From: Candidatus Stackebrandtia excrementipullorum
GTDB lineage: Bacteria; Actinomycetota; Actinomycetes; Mycobacteriales; Micromonosporaceae
DNA length: 38,860 nt
Direction: 5' to 3'
NCBI GenBank assembly: GCA_019113825.1
Contig: DXGR01000097.1
Location: forward strand, 1 to 38,860
Shown here one piece after another: positions 9,348 through 17,663 of the stretch; within the stretch, counting starts at the first letter, position 1, and each line of letters starts with the position of its first letter. The notes below the pieces were generated by a model that saw nothing but the letters and a program-made list of their open reading frames with translations, was not told where the DNA came from and searched no databases. A program made the position numbers and the translations under genes.

Positions 9348-9537
9348 GGCGTGGGTGCCTCACGGGGACGGGGTGGTCTCGGTCGTCGGGGGCCTCCCGG
9401 GCGGGGTACCGGCGGGAAACACACTCCGGATGATAGTCGTCATCGACGCATGTCACGATCTCCGATCGCCTCGATTTCGGAAGTATCCGTAACATCACAT
9501 ACGGCGACTTTTCAACGGCACACGAATGCTCTGGGAA

Positions 9538-9574
9538 ACGCGCGCGGGACCGGGGTCACCGATCTCGCGCGCGT
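9538..9574 (-). terminator. Terminator-like hairpin after the acyl-CoA ligase gene
   Basis: ACGCGCGCG (9538-9546) and CGCGCGCGT (9566-9574) are perfectly complementary, and up to three further pairs extend the stem inward. It begins just downstream of the stop at 9580 on the minus strand. There is no clear T-run, so termination is inferred from position and stem strength. Confidence 0.5.
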
Positions 9575-9579
9575 GACGG

Positions 9580-11124
9580 TCACGCGGTCAATTCACGCTT
9601 CAAGATCTTGCCCGTCGCCGTCATCGGGAGTTCGTCGACGAACTCCACGACCCTCGGGTACTTGTAGGCGGCCATCCGACTCTTCGACCAGGCGACGAGC
9701 CCCTCGGGAGTGACCGTACCCTCGGGCGTCCGGATCACGTACGCCTTGACCTCCTCGCCCAGTGCCTCGTCTGGCACACCGATCACGGCCACGAAGCTCA
9801 CGTCGGGGTGCGTCATCAGTGTCTCTTCGACTTCACGCGGGTAGACGTTCATGCCACCCCGAATCACCATCTCCTTGAGCCGGTCCACGATATAGAGGTA
9901 ACCGTCGGCGTCCCGTTTACCGATGTCTCCGGTGCGGAACCAGCCCTCTTCGTCGAGGACCTCCGACGTTTCGGCCGGGCGGTCGAGATAGCCGGTCATG
10001 ATGTGGTGCCCTCGCAGAGCGATCTCGCCGGGTTCGTCCACGTCGGCCTCGGAGCCGTCGGGACGCGTGACCTTGGCCTGCGTTCCCCACACGGGGAACC
10101 CGACGGAACCGGGACGGCGGGGCCGGTCGGTGCGGTTGAACGTCGCCACCGGGCTCGACTCCGACAGGCCGTAACCTTCGAGGATCGGCACGCCGAAACG
10201 TTCCTCGAAACCGGTAAGAACGGCCATCGGGAGGCTCGAGCCACCGCACGCGGCCAGCCGTAGAGATTCGGCCGCCGTGCCCAGGTCGGCGCCCTCGGCG
10301 TTCTCCTGATTCAACAACGCCCAGTACATGGTGGGCACGCCAGCGAAAATCGTGACCCGCTGGCTTTTCATGAGTTCCAAAGCCGCTCCAGGCTCGAACC
10401 GGGGCATCATCACCAGGGTGGCTTCGGCCCCGAAACCCGCATTCATCTGCACGGTCTGACCAAACGAGTGGAACAGCGGCAACGCCAACAGGTGAACGTC
10501 GTGGCTTTCGACGCCGAACAGCCGGTGACAGACCTGGACGTTCTGGACCATGTTCGAGTGGCTGAGTTGCGCGCCCTTGGGCTGCCCCGTCGTCCCGGAC
10601 GTGTACAAGACAACCGCGGTATCGGTCTCGCTCGTGGCCACCGAGTCAAACGATGTGGCGGCGCCCTCGGTGAAGGCGGTCAACGTCGTACCGGTTTCCA
10701 CCTCGGCGGCCGGATCAACGGTCATCGTGACCAGAAGCCCGCAGTCGGGTGCCTCCTTGAAAGCCTCGGCAGCCCAGGCACCCATCGGAAGTTCAGGGGT
10801 GCCTTCGAAACAGAAGTACGCGGTCGCCTTCGAATCCTTGAGGTAGTACGCGATTTCGCGTGCCGTCGACAAGACGTTCAAAGGGACGACCGTGGCGCCG
10901 GTCTTCAGGACGCCGTAGTAGACAACGGGGAAAAAAGGAACGTTCGGACAGGTCAGAGCCACCCGATCGCCACGTCCGATGCCACGTCCGGCCAAGCTCG
11001 CGGCCACCGCCGAGGCCATCGCCTCAAGACGGGCATACGTAAGGCGTGTCTCGCCTGCCACGACGGCCGTGCGGTCGGGAACGCTGCGGGCCGAACCCTC
11101 TAGTAGTACGGCAAGATTCAACAT
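9580..11124 (-). CDS. Long-chain-fatty-acid--CoA ligase (AMP-binding enzyme), 514 aa
   Basis: This is an ANL-superfamily adenylate-forming enzyme. It activates a carboxylic acid, probably a fatty acid, with ATP to an acyl-AMP and transfers it to CoA. Motifs appear in order: YTSGTTGQPKGAQLSHSN (P-loop), GYGLSESSP, the RTGDIGKRDADGYLYIVDR hinge, IRGGMNVYPREVEE, and near the C-terminus MTATGKILKREL with the catalytic Lys. I take ATG 11124 (MLNLAVLLEGSA), which has GGGAG a few bases upstream. The frame extends 55 codons further but that part has no family similarity. The closest family style is the FadD/long-chain group. The exact chain-length preference cannot be read from sequence. The DUF6069 gene lies 52 bases upstream on the same strand. 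Confidence 0.92.
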   Translation of the reverse strand: MLNLAVLLEGSARSVPDRTAVVAGETRLTYARLEAMASAVAASLAGRGIGRGDRVALTCPNVPFFPVVYYGVLKTGATVVPLNVLSTAREIAYYLKDSKATAYFCFEGTPELPMGAWAAEAFKEAPDCGLLVTMTVDPAAEVETGTTLTAFTEGAATSFDSVATSETDTAVVLYTSGTTGQPKGAQLSHSNMVQNVQVCHRLFGVESHDVHLLALPLFHSFGQTVQMNAGFGAEATLVMMPRFEPGAALELMKSQRVTIFAGVPTMYWALLNQENAEGADLGTAAESLRLAACGGSSLPMAVLTGFEERFGVPILEGYGLSESSPVATFNRTDRPRRPGSVGFPVWGTQAKVTRPDGSEADVDEPGEIALRGHHIMTGYLDRPAETSEVLDEEGWFRTGDIGKRDADGYLYIVDRLKEMVIRGGMNVYPREVEETLMTHPDVSFVAVIGVPDEALGEEVKAYVIRTPEGTVTPEGLVAWSKSRMAAYKYPRVVEFVDELPMTATGKILKRELTA

Positions 11125-11176
11125 GATCGACTCCCTAACGGTTGTCGATCTATCCTTACACCAAACGTGCGGTGCG

Positions 11177-11737
11177 TCACATGGCGTTCGGCGGGTAATA
11201 ACCGGCGACCACGTCACCTCGGCTGTTGTACACCACGGCCGACCCGCCGACCGGTCCGAGAATCGACATGAGCGCCGCGCCGGCCACAAGGTTGATCGCC
11301 GCTGTGGCGACCTGGGCGTCGAGTTCGGCGGCGAAGGTGAACGGCAACAGCACCGCCACCGCCGTCACCAGAACGCAGATCCAATAGAAAAACTGCATCG
11401 GCCGGGGCATGAACAACAAAAACAAGTGCAGCAACGCGGTGGCCGCGATGGTGATGACCGCGCCTGCCAACGCATACGTTGTGGTCGTGGCCGTGCCGTA
11501 AGCACCCGCCCCTTCGGCGGCAAGAACCGGTATCTGAAAAATCCCGCGGACCAACATGACCCCGACGACGATGACCAGAGCGACCACGATCGCGGTCCCC
11601 ACACCACCGGCCCACAAACGACCACCGTTGACGTTGACGGTGCGCCGCGGTGACGGCTGCTCGAAGTCTTGAGACGGTATGCGTTGGGTGGGCGGTGTCG
11701 GGCGTGCCCGACCGGCGCCGTACACGGGTTCAGACAT
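11177..11737 (-). CDS. DUF6069 family membrane protein, 186 aa
   Basis: A cytoplasmic, Pro/Arg-rich N-terminus of about 38 residues is followed by four hydrophobic segments: GTAIVVALVIVVGVMLVRGI, AGAVITIAATALLHLFLLF, WICVLVTAVAVLLPFTFAAE, and VATAAINLVAGAALMSIL. The length and four-helix layout match actinobacterial DUF6069 proteins, which have no known function. The gene ends 52 bases before the acyl-CoA ligase start on the same strand, so they may share a transcript. Nothing suggests a common pathway. Confidence 0.85.
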   Translation of the reverse strand: MSEPVYGAGRARPTPPTQRIPSQDFEQPSPRRTVNVNGGRLWAGGVGTAIVVALVIVVGVMLVRGIFQIPVLAAEGAGAYGTATTTTYALAGAVITIAATALLHLFLLFMPRPMQFFYWICVLVTAVAVLLPFTFAAELDAQVATAAINLVAGAALMSILGPVGGSAVVYNSRGDVVAGYYPPNAM

Positions 11738-11802
11738 AACGTGACGTTACCCGCATTCTCAGGCTTGAAACGCGCACTTCGCAACAGCCCGAGGCGCTCG
11801 TT

Positions 11803-11964
11803 TCACTCCCAGTGAGGCGGCCGGTCCTCGTGGTACCGAGCCTCGTCGGCTGCCCGGGACGTCCGGTGTTCTCCCCACCCGGCGTCGGTGTCGTCGCGTG
11901 TCTGGTCGGGCAAGATCTCCAGATCGTCGGTCAGCACCACTTCACGGTCCTCGTCGTGCCTCAC
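11803..11964 (-). CDS. Small conserved acidic protein, 53 aa
   Basis: A GTG at 11964 has an excellent ribosome-binding site (GTGGAGGACGACC before it) and opens a 53-codon frame ending with TGA at 11803. The protein begins MRHDEDREVVLTDDLEILP and continues DQTRDDTDAGWGEH, ending RPPHWE. From memory, small actinobacterial proteins with 'LP-Q-T-DDTD-GWGE' and a C-terminal 'RPPHW' recur as hypothetical proteins. I know no function for them. The composition (Asp, Glu, Arg, few hydrophobics) suggests a disordered cytosolic peptide that gains structure with a partner. It is divergent from the two-gene methyltransferase operon beginning at 12037, with 72 bases between the starts. Confidence 0.75.
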   Translation of the reverse strand: MRHDEDREVVLTDDLEILPDQTRDDTDAGWGEHRTSRAADEARYHEDRPPHWE

Positions 11965-12036
11965 GGTCGTCCTCCACGATGTTGCTCTACGTCTCCTCGA
12001 TTATGCCGTTTGCCGAAGAGTGGAAGACTGGCCGGT

Positions 12037-13038
12037 GTGCTGAGCGGAGTTGACGTCTTGAAGGCCCTGTGCCGTCGCTACGCCTTCGGCGATGTTCGGG
12101 CACTGTTGTCGGGGTTCGACCTGCCCGAGGCGGACTGGAAACGGCTGCGTCGCCTATGTCTGTTCGGTCAACGGCTGCTGGAGCTCGATGCCGAGGATTT
12201 CGACATGTCGGACGTCGACGCGGGCGGCCCGGCGTACGAACAGTTGGTCGAGCGAGCCCGACTGTGCCGCATCCCGCAGGACCCGCGCGAACCGAACCGT
12301 GGGGCGTTGGACAGCATGCGGCCCGCATACGAACTGCTGCTCGAGGTGATGGCGGCCCAGCACAGACGTCACGACATGGCCGGGCTGGTGGCCACCGCCC
12401 ACATGATCGGCGAGTATCTGCCGATCCTGGTGTGGGAACCGGTGTGGGGCCACGCGGCCGACCCGAGACGCATCGGCCGCGACGTCGCCGGTCGGGACAG
12501 CAGATTCGGTAAAAACGACAGGCCCTGCGCACATCGCCGCCTCGACCGGAAAGCGGCCACTCGTGTCCTGCGTATCCACCAGGCGCCGGCGGAGGGCTGG
12601 CGGGCCTACCTCGATCGTCAGCACAGCCACGTCGCGCATGCCATCGGTGTTTGCGCCGCCGAATGCCGCGACCAGTGCAGCACGGTGACACGTGTCGAAG
12701 AACCGACCCGCAGCCACATCGCCGAACGCGCGGCGGTGGCGATCGCGTTCGAGGAGAGCGCCCTGGTCAGATTGCGGCATGCGGCACCGGTCGGCCACGG
12801 GTTCGGGGTCCCCAGTGAGGACGAGGTCGCACGCACCTGGGACCGTGTTCGTGTTCTCATCGGCCAACGCGGCCTGGTCGGCAAAGCCGCCTTGGAGGAG
12901 GACGGTTTCTGCCTGCCGGGCCTGCCAAGCCTCATTTCGGCGATCGCCGGGCAGAGCGTACAACCGTCCACGTTGTTGTACGAGACCGCCGAACTCACCA
13001 TCAGCAAGCTGACAGAGGCCCTGGAGGGCAGTCGATGA
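12037..13038 (+). CDS. Protein of unknown function coupled to a methyltransferase gene, 333 aa
   Basis: I recognise no family. I chose GTG 12037 because GGAAG lies about 10 bases upstream and the family-like sequence begins there (LSGVDVLKALCRRYAFGDV). Upstream in-frame codons overlap the promoter region and the divergent small gene. The protein is soluble and mostly helical. In the middle it has a Cys-rich stretch (CAAECRDQC) that could bind a metal or form disulfides. Its stop codon overlaps the ATG of the next gene as ATGA, so translation of the two is coupled and the products probably work together or in a fixed ratio. A role with the methyltransferase, in RNA or small-molecule modification, is inference. 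Confidence 0.75.
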   Translation: MLSGVDVLKALCRRYAFGDVRALLSGFDLPEADWKRLRRLCLFGQRLLELDAEDFDMSDVDAGGPAYEQLVERARLCRIPQDPREPNRGALDSMRPAYELLLEVMAAQHRRHDMAGLVATAHMIGEYLPILVWEPVWGHAADPRRIGRDVAGRDSRFGKNDRPCAHRRLDRKAATRVLRIHQAPAEGWRAYLDRQHSHVAHAIGVCAAECRDQCSTVTRVEEPTRSHIAERAAVAIAFEESALVRLRHAAPVGHGFGVPSEDEVARTWDRVRVLIGQRGLVGKAALEEDGFCLPGLPSLISAIAGQSVQPSTLLYETAELTISKLTEALEGSR

Positions 13039-14147
13039 ACGATCTTGATGCGGTGGCCACGGCCATGTCGGCGCCGGAGACTCTGGTTCGGGCGATCGGG
13101 TCGGGCAGCCGCCAAGGCGCCACGCCACGGTTTCGTAAAGTGGAACTGCGGCCGGTGCGCATCAAAAACGACGTCCGGCTGCAGATCACCCGGCACGATG
13201 AACACCGCCCGACGGTAAGCAACGTGGACTTCCCGGCGACCGATGAACTGTCGGAGCTGTTGGCCGAACCGTATCGCCACTGGCTGGTCGAAACCGTCGA
13301 CGCGACACTGCAACTGCGGTTCACCAAACGCGGCAAAACACAACTGCACACCGCTCCCGCTTCACGAACCCAACGCCTCGAACACGACAGGGTGGCACCC
13401 CACCTCATCGCCGCCGACGACACGTTGTTCGGTGTGCTGGGTGCGTCGGCAGCGAAGCGGCGTCAGGTCGACGCGTTCCTGCGTGCCGTCGAAGGTGCAA
13501 CACGTGATCTGGCCGAGACCGCGACGGTCGTCGACCTGGGATGCGGCAATGCCTATCTGACCTTCGCCATGCACCGGCACCTCGTGCAGTCCGGGTACGA
13601 GAGCCGAACGATCGGCGTGGACGTGAGAGAGGATCAACGCGACCGCAACACGCGGTTGGCCGGGCAGTTGGGGTGGAGCGACGACATGCGGTTCGTCGCC
13701 GGATCGATCGCCGACGTGGAATTGCCGTCGGCGGACATCGTGCTCGCACTGCACGCCTGAGACACCGCCACCGACGATGCTCTTGCCCGGGGCGTACGCC
13801 TGGGTGCTCGCCACATCTTCGCCGCGCCGTGCTGTCACCACGACATCGCCGCACAACTGCGTGGCGGGACGGCCCCCGCGGGTTATCGTCCGCTGGTCGG
13901 CGACGGGATCCTGCGGGAACGGTTCGCGGACGTTCTCACCGACACACTGCGGGCTCAACTATTGCGGATGAACGACTACCGCGTCGACGTCGTGGAGTTC
14001 ATCGACTCGGCACACACTCCTCGTAACACACTCATCAGGGCGACCCGAACCGACCATGCCGACACCGGGCGGGCCGGTTCCGACTATGAACGGCTTGTGG
14101 CCGAGTGGAACGTGACACCGGCATTGGCGCGACTCCTCGACTCCTGA
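13035..14147 (+). pseudogene. SAM-dependent methyltransferase gene interrupted by one in-frame TGA
   Basis: The frame runs 371 codons from ATG 13035 to TGA 14145 with a single interruption, TGA at 13758-13760 (codon 242). Upstream lie a basic N-terminal domain and the SAM-binding motif VVDLGCGNAYLTF (residues 165-177). Downstream the same frame continues without any defect: DTATDDALARGVRLG, then PCCHHDIAAQL (C266, C267), GILRERFADVLTDTLRAQLL and VDVVEFIDSAHTPRNTLIRA. This is the METTL25-like/Methyltransf_32 type of class I methyltransferase. In that family I recall ALHACDTATDDAL at the break, so TGA replaces a conserved Cys codon. Possible explanations are a recent nonsense mutation, a sequencing error, or UGA recoding. 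If read as stop, a 241-aa product lacking the PCCHHD motif results. The gene is ATGA-coupled to the preceding one. Confidence 0.8.
13758..13760 (+). other. In-frame TGA at a conserved cysteine position
   Basis: The codon lies between ...IVLALHA and DTATDDALARG. One base change from TGC or TGT produces it. A short hairpin can be drawn just downstream at 13786-13804 (CCC/GGG and GGC/GCC arms, loop GTAC at 13794-13797, 34-37 bases after the TGA). A bacterial SECIS apical loop usually lies about 16-37 bases after the UGA, so this is at the far edge and weak in such GC-rich DNA. Confidence 0.7.
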
Positions 14148-14346
14148 CCCGTTTCGTACCGCACACACCACTCGACGCAGCAGACTCAGGTCTGTCTCAG
14201 CCTTCCCGGGCAACACTCGATACGGCTCCTCCGCGCTACCACGCGCGGAGACCCGGTGCCCTGCGACGATCGATGAGGAGGAGGTACACGGTCACGGCGA
14301 GGCACCTGCCGTCATAGCCCCGGCCGAGACGAAAGGACCTTCCTCG

Positions 14347-14991
14347 TTGTTGCCCGCGATGATCGCCCGATGGCTTTGCCGCTTCACGCTCTACGGCCTG
14401 TCTGCGGCCGTGGTCATGGTCCTCCTGGGACATTTCAACGCCGACACGATGCTTTCGCCGTTCGGCAACACCATTTCCGTCTACGCCGCCATGGACCCGC
14501 TCGGGCCCGTCGAGGTCGGAATCTACGTGTCCGGGGTGGCCTGCCTCAGCCTGTGGGGCGCGATGATGGCGGCTCGGATTCACGTCGGCAAGATCCTGTC
14601 GACGGCGCTGATCGTCGGCGGTGGCGGCTTCCTCCTCGCGGCCATGATCCCCACCGTCGAGGTAGACGCACCGATGACGACGGGCGGCTGGATTCACCGG
14701 TACGCGTCGATCGTCGGTTGTACCGCGCTTCTGGTGGCGGCACTATGGCTGACCCGACTTGCCGATCGTGAAGGTTGGGCGGAGATCACGGTCGCGCTAC
14801 GCGCCACGACGTGGGTTTCGGCCTTGAGCGGCCTCGCCGTGATCGGCTCCATGTTCTGGGGCTCCCGCGAGTACATCGGGCTGTATGAACGGATTCTGTG
14901 CGCATCCCTGTTGGCGACGTTGATCGTCGTGTCGGCGCACCTGCTCCGGCAACCCGGCATAGCCCGACGCCCCGTCGCTTTGGCGGTCTGA
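14347..14991 (+). CDS. DUF998 family membrane protein, 214 aa
   Basis: The protein has about six hydrophobic segments and the DUF998 pattern of a multi-pass membrane protein with the sequence PFGNTISVYAAMDPLGPVEV near the N-terminus. The family function is unknown. I use TTG 14347 as start because GAAAGGA lies nine bases upstream of it. ATG 14359 (MIARWLCRF) would be 21 bases from that site. The gene lies 199 bases after the methyltransferase frame and is convergent with the CNNM-type genes. A long hairpin follows at 15006-15047. Confidence 0.85.
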   Translation: MLPAMIARWLCRFTLYGLSAAVVMVLLGHFNADTMLSPFGNTISVYAAMDPLGPVEVGIYVSGVACLSLWGAMMAARIHVGKILSTALIVGGGGFLLAAMIPTVEVDAPMTTGGWIHRYASIVGCTALLVAALWLTRLADREGWAEITVALRATTWVSALSGLAVIGSMFWGSREYIGLYERILCASLLATLIVVSAHLLRQPGIARRPVALAV

Positions 14992-15005
14992 CCGGGGAAT
15001 CGAGC

Positions 15006-15047
15006 TGATGTGCGGTGTGATCACATGGGTGACCACACCGCACATCA
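15006..15047. terminator. Bidirectional hairpin terminator after the DUF998 gene
   Basis: TGATGTGCGGTGTG (15006-15019) and CACACCGCACATCA (15034-15047) are perfectly complementary over 14 bases with a 14-base loop, in the gap between convergent genes ending at 14991 and 15055. TGTTTT follows on the plus strand at 15051. Confidence 0.8.
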
Positions 15048-15054
15048 CGGTGTT

Positions 15055-16104
15055 TTACCTACCCACGGCGTCACTGCGCGGACGTCGGTCGGTCTCATCG
15101 TCGAACTCGCCGATGATCTCCTCGAGAAGATCCTCCAGCGCCACCAACCCGACGACGACCGAATCCCCATCGGTCACCAGGGCCAACTGGGCGCGCTGCT
15201 GACGCATCGCCGTCACAGCTGCGGCCACCGTGTGGTCGACGGGAAGTTTCACCGGCGACCACATCAGTTCGCGGGCGACGGCCTCGTCGGCGGCACGCAC
15301 GACGTCGCGGATGTGCACCATGCCGACCGGGTGGTCCTCGGAGACGACGACAAGCCGCGAACGACCGGAACCGTGGCTGACCCGCTCGATCTCCACAACG
15401 TCGGCGTCGTCGGCAACGGTCACGATGTCGGCGCGCGACACCATGACGTCGGCAACGGTCGTCGACTGCACCTTCAACGCACCCGACAGCATCTGGTGCT
15501 GCTGTTCGGGCAGGTAACCCTGCTCACGGGATTCCCTCAACAGAATCCGCAACTCGTCGGGGCCGTGCGCCTGTGCAGCGGTGTCCTGAGGAGTCACTCC
15601 GACCATCCTCACCAACACGTTCGCCATGCCGTTGAGCGTCAAAAGGATCGGCCGAAGTAGGCGCGCGTAGGCCCGGAACGGGAGCGCCAGCAGGATCGCC
15701 GACGTCTCCGGGTGCGAAATGGCCCACGACTTGGGCGCCATCTCTCCCAAAACCATGTGCAGAAAGACCACGATCATCAGGGCGATGAGGAACGCGACGG
15801 CGTAGCTGGCTTGAGCCGGAACCCCAAGCGAGGTGAACCACGGTTTCATCGCGTGTGCCAAGGCGGGTTCGGCCAACGCACCCAACCCGATGGTGCACAC
15901 GGTGATGCCCAGTTGGGCGCCCGCAAGCATGACCGTCAGCTCACGTGTTCCCTGCACGGCCGCCTTCGCCGCTCTGCTTCCCTCCGAAGCCTTCGCCTCG
16001 AGCCGGTGACGTTTGCTGGCCAGCAACGCGAACTCGGCGGCCACGAAGAACGCGTTCACGATCAACAGGACCAGCGAAAACAGAAGTGCCCAGGTGGTGC
16101 TCAC
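15055..16104 (-). CDS. CNNM/HlyC-CorC family membrane protein without C-terminal domain, 349 aa
   Basis: A DUF21 (CNNM) transmembrane domain covers residues 1 to about 180 (LLFSLVLLIVNAFFVAAEFA, LAGAQLGITVCTIGLGALAE, HMVLGEMAPKSWAI). A cytoplasmic pair of CBS domains follows to about residue 335. The C-terminal CorC_HlyC domain present in its neighbour is missing, so this is the short form. CNNM-type proteins are linked to magnesium or cobalt export and metal homeostasis. The annotation 'hemolysin' is historical. Its GTG start at 16104 overlaps the stop of the upstream paralogue as GTGA, so the two are translationally coupled and probably form a heteromeric transporter. Confidence 0.92.
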   Translation of the reverse strand: MSTTWALLFSLVLLIVNAFFVAAEFALLASKRHRLEAKASEGSRAAKAAVQGTRELTVMLAGAQLGITVCTIGLGALAEPALAHAMKPWFTSLGVPAQASYAVAFLIALMIVVFLHMVLGEMAPKSWAISHPETSAILLALPFRAYARLLRPILLTLNGMANVLVRMVGVTPQDTAAQAHGPDELRILLRESREQGYLPEQQHQMLSGALKVQSTTVADVMVSRADIVTVADDADVVEIERVSHGSGRSRLVVVSEDHPVGMVHIRDVVRAADEAVARELMWSPVKLPVDHTVAAAVTAMRQQRAQLALVTDGDSVVVGLVALEDLLEEIIGEFDDETDRRPRSDAVGR

Positions 16105-17474
16105 GCCGTCACCTCCTGGTCGTTGCTGTGTTCCACGAGAGCCAGGTTCACCAGCTTGGGCACGTGACGTCGCACGGACACCACTCGCAGCCTCGCCATA
16201 CGAAGTGGCGGGTCCTCGTCGTTCCCGTTGTCGGGGGCGTCCCAGTCGACCGGGCCGACCTCGACGGTGTCACCCGACTTCGGGATGCGTCCGAGCGCGT
16301 CCATGACGAGTCCTCCGAGAGTCTCGTAATCGTCGTCTTCGGGAAGCTCGACACCGGTGGCGTCGGCGACCTCGTCGACGCGCAACCGGGCCGGCACCAA
16401 CCAGCTGCCGTCGGCGCGTCGGATCACCTGCTCGGCCGGCCGGTCGTCCTCGTCGCGAATGTCGCCGACCAGTTCCTCGGCCAGGTCCTCGAACGAAACA
16501 AGACCGGCCAGGCCGCCGTATTCGTCGAGGACACAGGCCTGCTGGCGATGTTCGCTACGCAACCGCTCCAACACCTCGGGGAGGGGAAGGCTTTCGGGGA
16601 TCAGCAGCGGTGCCTCCGCGATCTGGACAACCGGGGTGCTGTCCCGATCCGCTCGGGGCACCTTCACGACTTCGGCGATACCGACGACACCGAGCACATC
16701 GTCGACGTCGTCGCCGATGACCGGGAACCGGGATCGACCGGTCGCCAGCTTGGCAACCAACTCCGACACCGGGACGTTCGCGTCGATCGTCTCCACGTCG
16801 ACGCGTGGGGTCATCACCTGCCCGGCTGTCAGTTCACGGAAGTCGAGTCCGTTGTCGAGTATCTGCGACAGCTCCGCGTCGATGTGTCCGCTGTCGCGTG
16901 ACTCGTCGATGATGTGGTGGAGGTCGTCGGTCGAGGCACCGTGGGGCAGCTCCTCGACCGGCTCGATCCCGATCATCCGCAGCAGCCGGTTCGACGTCGA
17001 GTCAAAGAAGCGGATGAGGGGACCCGCCACGGCCAGGTACACCAACGTCGGGGCGGCAAGCCAGCGGGAGAGTTTGACGGTCTCGGCGATCGCGAGGTTC
17101 TTCGGCCCCAGCTCGCCGAGCACCATCTGCACGACGTTTGCGACGGTGAACGTCAAGATCACGGACAACGCGATGTTCAGCGGCGTGGGGAGTCCGGTGC
17201 CACCGAAAAGCTCACGCAGGCCTTGTCCCAGGTACGGTTCGGCGAAGAAACCGACGAACAACGTGGTGACCGTAATGCCCAGCTGGGCACCCGAGAGCAT
17301 GAAAGACAGGCGCGCGGTGACCTTCAAGGCCCGATCGGACGCCTTGTCACCCTGTTCGGCGAGTTGCGCCAACCGGGAACGGTCGACGGCGACATAGGCG
17401 AATTCCTGCGCTACGAAGAACGCGGTCGCCACGGTTACGACAACAATGATGGCCAGACCGGCCAAGATCAACAC
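16101..17474 (-). CDS. CNNM/HlyC-CorC family transporter, full-length form, about 457 aa
   Basis: The domain order is DUF21 transmembrane domain (residues about 1-190; LSGAQLGITVTTLFVGFFAE, MVLGELGPKNLAIAE), two CBS domains (about 205-335; VMTPRVDVETIDANVPV, VLDEYGGLAGLVSFEDL) and a C-terminal CorC_HlyC domain (about 350-440; RRADGSWLVPARLRVDEV, YETLGGLVMDALGRIPKSGD). Proteins of this type are implicated in magnesium or other divalent-cation efflux, regulated by nucleotide binding to the CBS pair. I prefer GTG 17474 (LILAGLAII) because GGTGA precedes it; ATG 17504 would add ten residues but has no ribosome-binding site. It leads a two-gene unit with its short paralogue. Confidence 0.9.
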   Translation of the reverse strand: MLILAGLAIIVVVTVATAFFVAQEFAYVAVDRSRLAQLAEQGDKASDRALKVTARLSFMLSGAQLGITVTTLFVGFFAEPYLGQGLRELFGGTGLPTPLNIALSVILTFTVANVVQMVLGELGPKNLAIAETVKLSRWLAAPTLVYLAVAGPLIRFFDSTSNRLLRMIGIEPVEELPHGASTDDLHHIIDESRDSGHIDAELSQILDNGLDFRELTAGQVMTPRVDVETIDANVPVSELVAKLATGRSRFPVIGDDVDDVLGVVGIAEVVKVPRADRDSTPVVQIAEAPLLIPESLPLPEVLERLRSEHRQQACVLDEYGGLAGLVSFEDLAEELVGDIRDEDDRPAEQVIRRADGSWLVPARLRVDEVADATGVELPEDDDYETLGGLVMDALGRIPKSGDTVEVGPVDWDAPDNGNDEDPPLRMARLRVVSVRRHVPKLVNLALVEHSNDQEVTA

Positions 17475-17663
17475 GCGACGTTCACCGCCGCGCTTCCAGC
17501 ACATGCCGGGAGGGTTTGCCGGGCCGTTGCGCCCGGCTGGGTACTACATCCGTCAGGATCGGTTGGGCTCGTATCCATCAGGAGATTTTAAAGCGTGCCG
17601 GGACTTTCTGGGGTACGGGTGATTCGAAACACCCCGACACACCGCAAAACCGTTGTCGAACGT

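Noticed and set aside
13761-13804. A convincing SECIS element after the in-frame TGA
   Set aside because: The hairpin is short, imperfect, at the far edge of the usual distance, and such stems are common in GC-rich DNA. It is kept only as a weak supporting hint.
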